This document shows, piece by piece, positions 1 to 5,769 of a stretch of DNA of 6,117 nt (the first letter of the stretch is position 1; each line of letters begins with the position of its first letter). Position numbers and translations under genes: made by a program. This stretch comes from Cyanobacteria bacterium HKST-UBA02 (lineage in GTDB: Bacteria > Cyanobacteriota > Vampirovibrionia > Obscuribacterales > Obscuribacteraceae), in NCBI GenBank assembly GCA_020431945.1, contig JAGQHH010000543.1, positions 1 to 6,117 on the forward strand. Reading direction: 5' to 3'. The notes below the pieces were generated by a model. The model worked only from the letters and a program-made list of their open reading frames with translations. It ran no database searches and was not told the origin of the DNA.

Positions 1-1177
1 TCTTGAGCACGCGCCGGTACTCATCCACCAGATCCTGCCAGTTCTTCTGCTTGATCAGGAGACTCACCAGGCGCATATGAGCGGTGTTGTTCTCGCCATT
101 GATCTTGATCGCTTCATGCAGATTGAGAATCGCCGTATCCGGATGGCCGGCGGCATCGTTCATGGCAGCCAGCTCCACCAGCTCGAAAGACTTGTCCTTG
201 CTGAGCGCCACAGCCTGATTCTGGCTGGCGATGGCGCCTTCCAGATCGCCCTGCTCGCGCTTGATACCGGCAACGGTACGATAGAAAGAGGCCCGGCTCT
301 GATCGAGCTTGATCGCTTTCTCCAGGAGAACAAGCGCTTCTCGATAGCGCCACTGCCTGAGATAGATACGCGCCAGCCGGGCGTAGCTGTCGGCATTTCT
401 GGAGTTTACTCTGATCCCCTCCCGGGCCACATCGATAGCTTGATCGAATCGATCCCGACCCACCAGACTGGTGACCAGCATCTCGCGCACCTCAGACTGA
501 TCCGGCTCGATAGCCAGCGCCTGAAGGAGCGATTCCTCGGCGCGCTCGGGCTCGTTCAACCAGCGTAGCTCCAGATAACCGCAGGTTCTCAGCCCCCAGG
601 CGAAACCCGGATCGAGAGCGGTGGAACGTTTGCAATACTCCACCGCCGCTCCGGCCTTGCCGTTTTTCGCCGACACCGCCGCCAGGGCGAAATTGACGAA
701 GGCATCATTGGTCTGGCTCCGGGGCAGGTCTTTGAGGAGATCCTCGGCTTCGCCGGGCTTGCCTCTTGTAATCGCCTCGAATGCAGCGACTAGAAGAGCC
801 ATGGACTTTTCCTCGCCCTCGGCGCTCTGGCTGTCACCGATTTTCTTCTTGAGCTCCTGGAGAGGAGTGAGGTCCTCCAGGTACATATAACAGAAAGCCA
901 GCCAGGCCCGGTTGCGGGTCGCGCCACTATCCGAGGCTGTAAGCTTCTCCAGACGATCGGCAGCTTCTCGCCAGTCACCGTGGTTGACGAGCTTGAAAGT
1001 CTTTTTGTCCAGCCCGCAAGCACAAGGATCGGGAAGCCTGGCTATATCGATCTGCTCTTTTTTGCTGGATTCCTTTTTCCCTGTGTCCGCTACCGCCGCC
1101 GGGCCGGTCAAAGCGATCCCGCCGGTTACCAGGCTCAACGCCATGAGAATACTGATGCTTCTGCTCTGTTTGCTCAT
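1..1177 (-). CDS. Exported tetratricopeptide-repeat (TPR) protein, 3' end cut by the window edge
   Basis: The frame stays open for 392 codons and leaves the window at the left edge, so the C-terminus is missing. Residues 1-30 look like a Sec signal peptide: a basic start (MSKQSR), a hydrophobic core and an AVA-D cleavage site near residue 30. There is no lipobox. The mature N-terminus is Lys/Ser-rich and carries a CxC pair (C52, C54). From about residue 57 the protein is helical, with repeated TPR-like units of about 34 residues. The clearest runs from about 260 to 361 and include NADSYARLARIYL, YREALVLLEKAIKLD and GDLEGAIASQNQAVALS. TPR arrays bind proteins, so an envelope scaffolding role is inferred; no catalytic domain is visible. 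The ATG at 1177 is chosen because its ATGA overlaps the mutS stop and GAGGG lies just upstream inside mutS. Co-transcription with mutS is therefore likely. Confidence 0.85.
   Translation of the reverse strand, partial: MSKQSRSISILMALSLVTGGIALTGPAAVADTGKKESSKKEQIDIARLPDPCACGLDKKTFKLVNHGDWREAADRLEKLTASDSGATRNRAWLAFCYMYLEDLTPLQELKKKIGDSQSAEGEEKSMALLVAAFEAITRGKPGEAEDLLKDLPRSQTNDAFVNFALAAVSAKNGKAGAAVEYCKRSTALDPGFAWGLRTCGYLELRWLNEPERAEESLLQALAIEPDQSEVREMLVTSLVGRDRFDQAIDVAREGIRVNSRNADSYARLARIYLRQWRYREALVLLEKAIKLDQSRASFYRTVAGIKREQGDLEGAIASQNQAVALSKDKSFELVELAAMNDAAGHPDTAILNLHEAIKINGENNTAHMRLVSLLIKQKNWQDLVDEYRRVLK
1174..1177 (-). other. ATGA stop-start overlap between mutS and the TPR gene
   Basis: On the minus strand the four bases read ATGA. 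They contain both the mutS stop (TGA, 1176-1174) and the start of the TPR gene (ATG, 1177-1175). A GAGGG stretch in the last mutS codons can serve as ribosome-binding site, though its spacing to the ATG is short. This arrangement is typical of termination-reinitiation coupling within one transcript. Confidence 0.85.
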
Positions 1178-3726
1178 TTGCCCTCGAAGATCGACAGTTG
1201 CATGACCTCGTCCACCGGAATGTTCCGCATTCTGGGGCCGTCAAGAATTTTACCAGCGACACCTTTCTTTTCCATCTGATTGATCAGGTACTGGGCACGA
1301 GTGACGACCTGCACCGGCAGCCCCGCCATACGAGCGACCTGCACCCCAAAACTGCGACTGGCACCCCCGGGCACCACCGAGCGGATGAATTCGACGCCGT
1401 CAGCGGTCTCTTTGACCAGGACCTGATAGTTGACTATCTGAGGAAAGAAATTGCTCAGTCCGTTGAGCTCGTGATAGTGCGTGGCGAAGATCGTCCGGGC
1501 CCGCACGTGGGTGGAGAGATACTCAGCCACCGACCAGGCTATGGCGACACCGTCGTAGGTGCTGGTGCCGCGGCCGACCTCATCGAGAAGAATCAGGGAA
1601 CGATCCGTGGCCTGCCGGCAGCACTGGGTAGTCTCGCTCATCTCCACCAGGAAAGTGGATTGACCCTGGGTGAGATCATCGACAGCGCCGATTCTGGTAA
1701 ATACGCGATCCACCAGACCGATTCGAGCGCTCGCCGCCGGCACGAATGAGCCTATCTGAGCAAGAATGACGATCAAAGCCGTCTGCCTCAGATAACTCGA
1801 CTTACCGGACATATTCGGACCGGTGAGAACAATCAGCTGATGGTCATCCGAATCGCCCCGCAAGACCGTATCGTTGGCCACATACATACCCATGGGGAGA
1901 ATCTTCTCCAGGACCGGATGGCGGCCGCCCTCGATCAAGAGCTCCCGAGAATCATCCACCAACGGGCAGACGAACTGTCTTTCGGAAGCCACCACTGCCA
2001 GAGAGTGCAGGACATCCAGGCAGGCCAGGCGAGTCGCCACCAGATGCAGTATCTTGCCCAGATGCGCCAGCTTGCTGCGGAACTCCAGGAAAAGCTTGTG
2101 CTCGAGGTCGCCTTGATTCTTCTCGGCATTGAGAATCTTGGCCTCGTATTCTTTCAGCTCCGGAGTGATGAAGCGCTCGGCATTGGTGAGGGTCTGCTTG
2201 CGTATATAGTCGGCCGGCGCCGCTTCGGCATTGGCCTTGGTGATCTCGATGTAATAGCCGAAGGTGCGGTTGAAGTTGACCTTGAGACTCCTTATCCCGG
2301 TGCGCTCCTGCTCGGACTTTTGATAGTCGCTGATCCAGTCCCTGCCGCCACCGAGAAGAGCCCGCACTTCGTCGAGCTCGGGGCAGAAACCTTCCTTGAA
2401 GATTCCACCTTCGGTGAGCTCCCGGGGAGCATCGTCCTTGAGGCTCGCCGCAATCACCGACGACGCCTCCATGAGCTCTTCCGGCACCACCTCCAGGACG
2501 TTCAGATATTCGGATCGCCGACCCTTGACCGTCTCGGCGATCTCCGGAAGATTCGAAAGAGACTGACCGATATAGACCAGATCTTTGGGGCAGATCGTCC
2601 CGGAACTGAGACGCACGGAAAGCCGCTCGAGATCACCGAATCGAGCCAGAGTATTTTCGAGGTCCTGGCGCAGAGAGGGCTCGTCCACGAGCTCCCGGAC
2701 AGCAATCTGTCTCTGCTCGATGGCCGGCACTGAGCAGAGAGGCTTCATCAGCCAGCGCCGGAGCATGCGGCTGCCCATGGAGGTCCGGGTGCGATCCAGG
2801 GTCCAGAGAAGACTGCCCTCGAAAGTGCGGTCCCGGGAAGTCTCCACCAGCTCCAGGTTGCGCCTGGTGTTGGCATCGAGGACGAGATAGCCCCGGGTCT
2901 CGTAATAGCTCAGCCCCTCGAATCGAGGCACCTGGTCACCCTGAGTATGATCCAGATATTCGAGGATAGCCCCGGCAGCGCCCACAGCGAGGGTTCTGGA
3001 CTGGCAGCCGAAACCTTCCAGGGTGCTCACCTGGAATTTCTCGAATATGCGTCTTTTCCCGGGTTCCAGCTGGAAGAACATAGCCGGCCGTCCGGTGAAG
3101 CGGAACTGCCCGTCGAGCCCTTCAGGAATTTCCTTGATCTCCGACGGCACGACATCATCGGGATTGCGCCGACCCATACGCAGAGGAGTGAGGACCTCGC
3201 TGGGATTGATCCGGCTGAGTTCGAGAGCGAGCTCATCCTCGCTCAATTCCGTCACATAGAACTCTCCGGAGCTGGCGTCGGCATAAGCGAGCCCCCAGAC
3301 GCCCTTGCCACCAGATACGATGGCAGCCAGATAATTATTCTCCCGGGAAGGGAGGAGATGCGATTCCAGCACCGTCCCCGGTGTCAGTATCCTGGTCACC
3401 TGTCTTTCGACCGGACCCTTGTCGGCGCCGACCACCCCGACCTGCTCGCAAATGGCCACGGAATAGCCTTTCGCCAGGAGGCGCCCGAGATAAGCTTCCG
3501 CTGCCCGGTAAGGAACACCGGCCATGGGCATGCGCCCTTGAGGATGCGACGGCTCGGGACGGCCGGTGAGAGTGATGTCCAGCTCCCGCGCCGCAACCTT
3601 GGCGTCGCTGTCGAACATCTCGTAGAAATCACCGACCCGGAAAAAAAGTAGCGAATCTGGATAATTGGCTTTAGTATCGAAGTACTGTTTCATCATCGGA
3701 GACAGTTTCTCGTTTGTTTTCGTCAA
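1174..3726 (-). CDS. mutS: DNA mismatch repair protein MutS
   Basis: MutS binds mispaired or looped bases and, with ATP, forms a sliding clamp that recruits MutL. The 850-residue product matches the usual bacterial MutS length. The N-terminal domain opens with the family pattern KLSPMMKQY and carries the mismatch-reading FYE motif at residues 34-36 (GDFYEMF). The connector, core and clamp domains follow. The ATPase domain has Walker A at 636-643 (GPNMSGKS, K642), the signature region around 684-696 (DLTQGQSTFLVEM), Walker B D715-E716 (LLDEVGRGTSTYDG) and the H-loop H750 (FATHYHEL). The protein ends in QLSIF (843-847), resembling a beta-clamp-binding motif. The start is set at TTG 3726, which gives MTKTNEKLSPMM and has GGGGGT seven bases upstream. 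The frame stays open to 4173, but those 149 codons have no MutS similarity and run antisense to the neighbouring gene. No mutL lies in the window. Confidence 0.97.
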   Translation of the reverse strand: MTKTNEKLSPMMKQYFDTKANYPDSLLFFRVGDFYEMFDSDAKVAARELDITLTGRPEPSHPQGRMPMAGVPYRAAEAYLGRLLAKGYSVAICEQVGVVGADKGPVERQVTRILTPGTVLESHLLPSRENNYLAAIVSGGKGVWGLAYADASSGEFYVTELSEDELALELSRINPSEVLTPLRMGRRNPDDVVPSEIKEIPEGLDGQFRFTGRPAMFFQLEPGKRRIFEKFQVSTLEGFGCQSRTLAVGAAGAILEYLDHTQGDQVPRFEGLSYYETRGYLVLDANTRRNLELVETSRDRTFEGSLLWTLDRTRTSMGSRMLRRWLMKPLCSVPAIEQRQIAVRELVDEPSLRQDLENTLARFGDLERLSVRLSSGTICPKDLVYIGQSLSNLPEIAETVKGRRSEYLNVLEVVPEELMEASSVIAASLKDDAPRELTEGGIFKEGFCPELDEVRALLGGGRDWISDYQKSEQERTGIRSLKVNFNRTFGYYIEITKANAEAAPADYIRKQTLTNAERFITPELKEYEAKILNAEKNQGDLEHKLFLEFRSKLAHLGKILHLVATRLACLDVLHSLAVVASERQFVCPLVDDSRELLIEGGRHPVLEKILPMGMYVANDTVLRGDSDDHQLIVLTGPNMSGKSSYLRQTALIVILAQIGSFVPAASARIGLVDRVFTRIGAVDDLTQGQSTFLVEMSETTQCCRQATDRSLILLDEVGRGTSTYDGVAIAWSVAEYLSTHVRARTIFATHYHELNGLSNFFPQIVNYQVLVKETADGVEFIRSVVPGGASRSFGVQVARMAGLPVQVVTRAQYLINQMEKKGVAGKILDGPRMRNIPVDEVMQLSIFEGK

Positions 3727-3773
3727 AGCCTGACCCCCGGGGTTCGAAGTGCAAACGGGGCCTGTTGCCCGCA

Positions 3774-3788
3774 AACATATTACATGTT
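3774..3788. repeat. Inverted repeat AACAT-N5-ATGTT, possible operator
   Basis: The 15-bp sequence AACATATTACATGTT has perfect 5-bp arms around a 5-bp spacer. It overlaps the candidate leftward -10 (TAATAT on the minus strand), a position where a bound dimeric regulator could control mutS. A second copy of the ACATGT core lies at 3873-3878 over the start codon of the rightward gene. Arms this short can occur by chance. Confidence 0.3.
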
Positions 3789-3818
3789 GAAATAAAGCAT
3801 CAGCATTAAGCTTCTGGT

Positions 3819-3843
3819 AAGATGGGAATCTTGAAGATGTCTT
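3819..3843. repeat. Two adjacent short inverted repeats built on AAGA/TCTT
   Basis: AAGAT-GGGA-ATCTT (3819-3832) is followed after one base by AAGA-TG-TCTT (3834-3843). The pair sits just after the candidate rightward -10, near the expected transcription start of the exported-protein gene. It could be a tandem operator or a small hairpin in the 5' leader. There is no U-tract, so it does not look like an intrinsic terminator. Confidence 0.3.
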
Positions 3844-3874
3844 ATGTGCGAGCAATCCAGGATATATCGAACAC

Positions 3875-4504
3875 ATGTCAATCAAGCGAAGCCTTCCCCT
3901 CACCCTGCTTCTACTCATATCTTTTCTAGCTTCCTTATCGGCCCAGGCGACACCGGCGATTCTTGCGGACAGCAAGCCAGCAGCCAAGAAGACCAGCCCC
4001 GAGCCTGCCAAGAAGCACGCGGACAAAAAGGAAGAGAAAAAGGACGAAAAAAAAGACGACAAGAAGGCCGACGCCAAGGAAGAGTACAAAGAGCCGGTTA
4101 TCACCAACGCCGTGGACGTAAACACCAAGGACCTGGTAGACAAACCCAAAGAATTCCTGGGCAAGAATGTCAAATTCCAGGCTAATTTCGCCTCATTCTC
4201 GAACCTCGCCCTGAGCTATAAGCCAGCCTTCCGCGATCCCAAGAAGTATATTTCGATTCTGGTTTTCAGACCGGGCAAGGAAGGACATATTCCTTATTCG
4301 GAGCTGAAATTGGCGATGCTTATCCCCAAAGAAGAAAAAGACCCGCGCAGCAAATTGCTTGCCGGTCTCAAAGACGGGGACACCATCGAGATCACCGGCA
4401 ATGTTTTCTCCGCCGCCCTGGATGAGCCCTGGGTGGACATTCTCAAGCTGAAAAAGCTTGCCAGCGCCAAGAAAACCGGCGACGATGACGACGACGAAGA
4501 GTAA
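3875..4504 (+). CDS. Exported protein with charged linker and probable OB-fold-like domain
   Basis: I do not recognise a named family. The 209-residue product starts with a clear signal peptide: basic MSIKR, a Leu-rich core, and an AQA-T cleavage site after residue 25. Residues 34-72 are a low-complexity linker made largely of Lys, Glu, Asp and Ala. Residues 80-195 form a folded part. It opens with DVNTKDLVDKPKEFLGKNVKFQ and closes with GDTIEITGNVFSAALDEPWVDILKL. The 'DLV..P..FLGK.VKF' and 'GD.IEI.G.V' pattern resembles exported OB-fold (tRNA_anti-like) domains, but this is inferred from sequence feel. The last residues are acidic (DDDDDEE). The likely location is periplasmic or outside the membrane. 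The ATG at 3875 places the signal peptide correctly; its upstream AGGA is weak and about 12 bases away. The next gene starts 40 bases downstream in the same direction, so an operon is likely. Confidence 0.85.
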   Translation: MSIKRSLPLTLLLLISFLASLSAQATPAILADSKPAAKKTSPEPAKKHADKKEEKKDEKKDDKKADAKEEYKEPVITNAVDVNTKDLVDKPKEFLGKNVKFQANFASFSNLALSYKPAFRDPKKYISILVFRPGKEGHIPYSELKLAMLIPKEEKDPRSKLLAGLKDGDTIEITGNVFSAALDEPWVDILKLKKLASAKKTGDDDDDEE

Positions 4505-4532
4505 TCCGAAAAATAATCAAAGAAATTGAAAA

Positions 4533-4541
4533 GAGGAGGAG
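4533..4541 (+). promoter_or_regulatory. Strong ribosome-binding site of the Roadblock gene
   Basis: GAGGAGGAG includes a full AGGAGG core (4534-4539) five bases before the ATG at 4545, within an A-rich leader. It is by far the best Shine-Dalgarno in the window. It fixes the start and suggests the second gene of this pair is translated much more strongly than the first. Confidence 0.85.
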
Positions 4542-4544
4542 TAA

Positions 4545-4916
4545 ATGGCAGAAGTAAATGACCAGGTCCGACAGCTGGTTGCTTCGCTCAACGGAAAGCA
4601 CGGAATCCTCGGATGCCTTCTCATAGGCCGGGACGGCACCGTGATCTGCAGCTCCCTGCCTCCTGACATCGAAGTCTCCACCATCGGAGCCCTCAGCGCC
4701 ACCCTCTTCTCAAACAACGACGTCTCGATCCAGCGGATGAACCGCGGCAACCTCGTGCAAATGACCCTGCTCACGGACCAGGGAATACTCCATTTCATCG
4801 AGACTGCCGGTCACTATCTGGTAGTGCTCACAGCCCGCGGCCAGCGAATCAACCTGGAAGGTCTGATTCGCTCGGTAGACGAGCAGGGCAAATCCCTGGG
4901 CAAAGTGCTCAACTAA
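4545..4916 (+). CDS. Roadblock/LC7 domain protein
   Basis: The 123-residue product is a single Roadblock/LC7 domain. It has an N-terminal helix (2-16), a beta pair with the hallmark turn (GILGCLLIGRDGTVICSSLP, 20-39), a central helix (44-58, STIGALSATLFSNN), three strands (about 68-96: NLVQMTLLTDQGILHFIETAGHYLVVLTA) and a C-terminal helix (100-121). Proteins of this family dimerise in the cytosol. Known bacterial members such as MglB act on small Ras-like GTPases such as MglA, controlling polarity or motility. No GTPase gene is visible here, so the partner is unknown and the MglB comparison is inference. There is no signal peptide. It probably shares a transcript with the exported-protein gene 40 bases upstream. 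Its TAA overlaps the stop of the convergent uppS gene. Confidence 0.9.
   Translation: MAEVNDQVRQLVASLNGKHGILGCLLIGRDGTVICSSLPPDIEVSTIGALSATLFSNNDVSIQRMNRGNLVQMTLLTDQGILHFIETAGHYLVVLTARGQRINLEGLIRSVDEQGKSLGKVLN
4913..4916. other. Convergent overlap of two stop codons
   Basis: CTAA holds the TAA of the Roadblock gene (4914-4916, plus strand) and the TAG of uppS (4915-4913, minus strand). The genes meet tail to tail with no spacer, and I see no hairpin with a U-tract near the junction. Transcripts from both sides probably run into each other's coding region. Confidence 0.9.
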
Positions 4917-5662
4917 GAACCATAACGGCGGTGCCGACGCGCGAACTCGGCCACGGCTTGCTGATAGTCGGCCGGGGTGAAATCCGGCCAGAGAACCGGC
5001 GTGACATAGATTTCCGTATAAGCCGACTGCCAGAGCAGGTAATTGGAGAGACGCAGCTCTCCACCGGTGCGGATGAGCAACTCGGGGTCCGGAATGTCCC
5101 GGGTAAACAGATGTCTCGAGATCATCTCTTCATCGATATCTTCGGGGTCGAGGCTGCCTTCCCTGACCAGCCTGGCAATCTCTCTTGCAGCTTCGGTTAT
5201 CTCCAGGCGAGCACCATAGTTGATCGCCACCTGCAAGTTGAGCCCGGTGTTGTCCCGGGTCTTCTCCATGGACTCCTCCATGGAGCGCCGGAGCTTGCCG
5301 GGCATACTGGAGAGCTGGCCGATGAAACGGAGACGGACGCGATTCTCGGCGAGCTCGTCGAACTCGTCTTTGAGCACATCGGTGAAAAGGCTCATGAGGA
5401 AGCTGACTTCCTCCTCCGTACGCTGCCAGTTCTCGCTGGAGAACGCATAGACGGTGAGAAACTCGAGCCCCACCTCACCGGCATGGCGGACCAGTCTCTT
5501 GAGGCTCTTCACGCCCTCCTTGTGACCGGCGGCTCTGGGCTTGCCGTGCTCTTGAGCCCAGCGGCGGTTGCCATCCATGATAATGGCAACATGTCGGGGC
5601 GACTTGTCGCCCCCTTCTTCCCGACCACGCCTGGTCGATCCAGAACTAAGCAATTTATTCAT
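4913..5662 (-). CDS. uppS: Isoprenyl transferase (undecaprenyl diphosphate synthase type)
   Basis: This cis-prenyltransferase adds isopentenyl diphosphate units to farnesyl diphosphate, making the undecaprenyl carrier used for peptidoglycan and other surface glycans. It is expected to act at the cytoplasmic membrane face. The 249-residue form has the catalytic Asp in HVAIIMDGNRRWA (D30), the substrate motif SSENWQR (75-81) followed by E85, and IRTGGELRLSNYLLWQSAYTE. In the last motif R198, R204 and E217 match the diphosphate- and Mg-binding residues of E. coli UppS (R194, R200, E213). The length agrees with the usual 245-255 residues. The ATG at 5662 is preferred on length. An in-frame GTG at 5722 would add 20 unconserved residues but has a better-spaced AAGAG, so the start is uncertain. 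The gene stands alone here rather than next to cdsA or frr. Confidence 0.95.
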   Translation of the reverse strand: MNKLLSSGSTRRGREEGGDKSPRHVAIIMDGNRRWAQEHGKPRAAGHKEGVKSLKRLVRHAGEVGLEFLTVYAFSSENWQRTEEEVSFLMSLFTDVLKDEFDELAENRVRLRFIGQLSSMPGKLRRSMEESMEKTRDNTGLNLQVAINYGARLEITEAAREIARLVREGSLDPEDIDEEMISRHLFTRDIPDPELLIRTGGELRLSNYLLWQSAYTEIYVTPVLWPDFTPADYQQAVAEFARRHRRYGS

Positions 5663-5731
5663 CGATTCATAAGCCCTGCGCGGCCATTGTACCCGGAAGC
5701 CGCCAAGCTGATAAGCTTCCACGATAAGCTC

Positions 5732-5759
5732 TTGCCAAAAGATAACGATCTCTTAGTAT
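5732..5759 (+). promoter_or_regulatory. Candidate promoter for the yqeG-like gene
   Basis: TTGCCA (5732-5737) and TAGTAT (5754-5759) are separated by 16 bases and resemble a sigma-70-type -35/-10 pair. The expected transcription start is about 5766, only a few bases before the ATG at 5770. That fits the lack of any Shine-Dalgarno sequence there. It overlaps the likely upstream region of uppS. Confidence 0.4.
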
Positions 5760-5769
5760 CATACGAACG

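Larger units (their letters stand above)
3727..3874. promoter_or_regulatory. Divergent intergenic region between mutS and the exported-protein gene
   Basis: This 148-bp gap must hold the promoters of both mutS (leftward) and the 3875 gene (rightward). It is more AT-rich than the surrounding coding sequence, especially from 3771 to 3850. A possible extended -10 for the rightward gene is TGG-TAAGAT at 3815-3823, without a convincing -35. A possible leftward -10 is TAATAT (minus strand, 3782-3777), also without a good -35. Two inverted repeats lie inside and are listed separately. The boundaries are firm because they follow from the two starts; the promoter elements are only weak matches. Confidence 0.5.

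Noticed and set aside
77..568. Plus-strand open frame of 163 codons at the left end
   Set aside because: The opposite strand carries a continuous TPR protein with a signal peptide and a coupled start; the plus-strand frame has no such support.
1840..2733. Long plus-strand open frame of 297 codons opposite mutS
   Set aside because: It lies wholly antisense to the conserved core, clamp and early ATPase regions of mutS, has no recognisable motifs, and looks like a by-product of codon bias.
2947..3651. Plus-strand open frame of 234 codons opposite the mutS N-terminal half
   Set aside because: It is the antisense shadow of well-conserved MutS sequence, including the FYE motif region, with no ribosome-binding site or domain pattern of its own.
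3867..3882. Resemblance to a Gram-positive LexA box (GAAC-N4-GTTC)
   Set aside because: GAACACATGTCA has a mismatch in the second half-site and lies over a start codon, so SOS control of this region is not supported.
4505..4544. Possible terminator or promoter between the exported-protein and Roadblock genes
   Set aside because: The 40-bp gap is A-rich with no stable inverted repeat and no convincing -35/-10 pair; it reads as an operon spacer with a strong ribosome-binding site.
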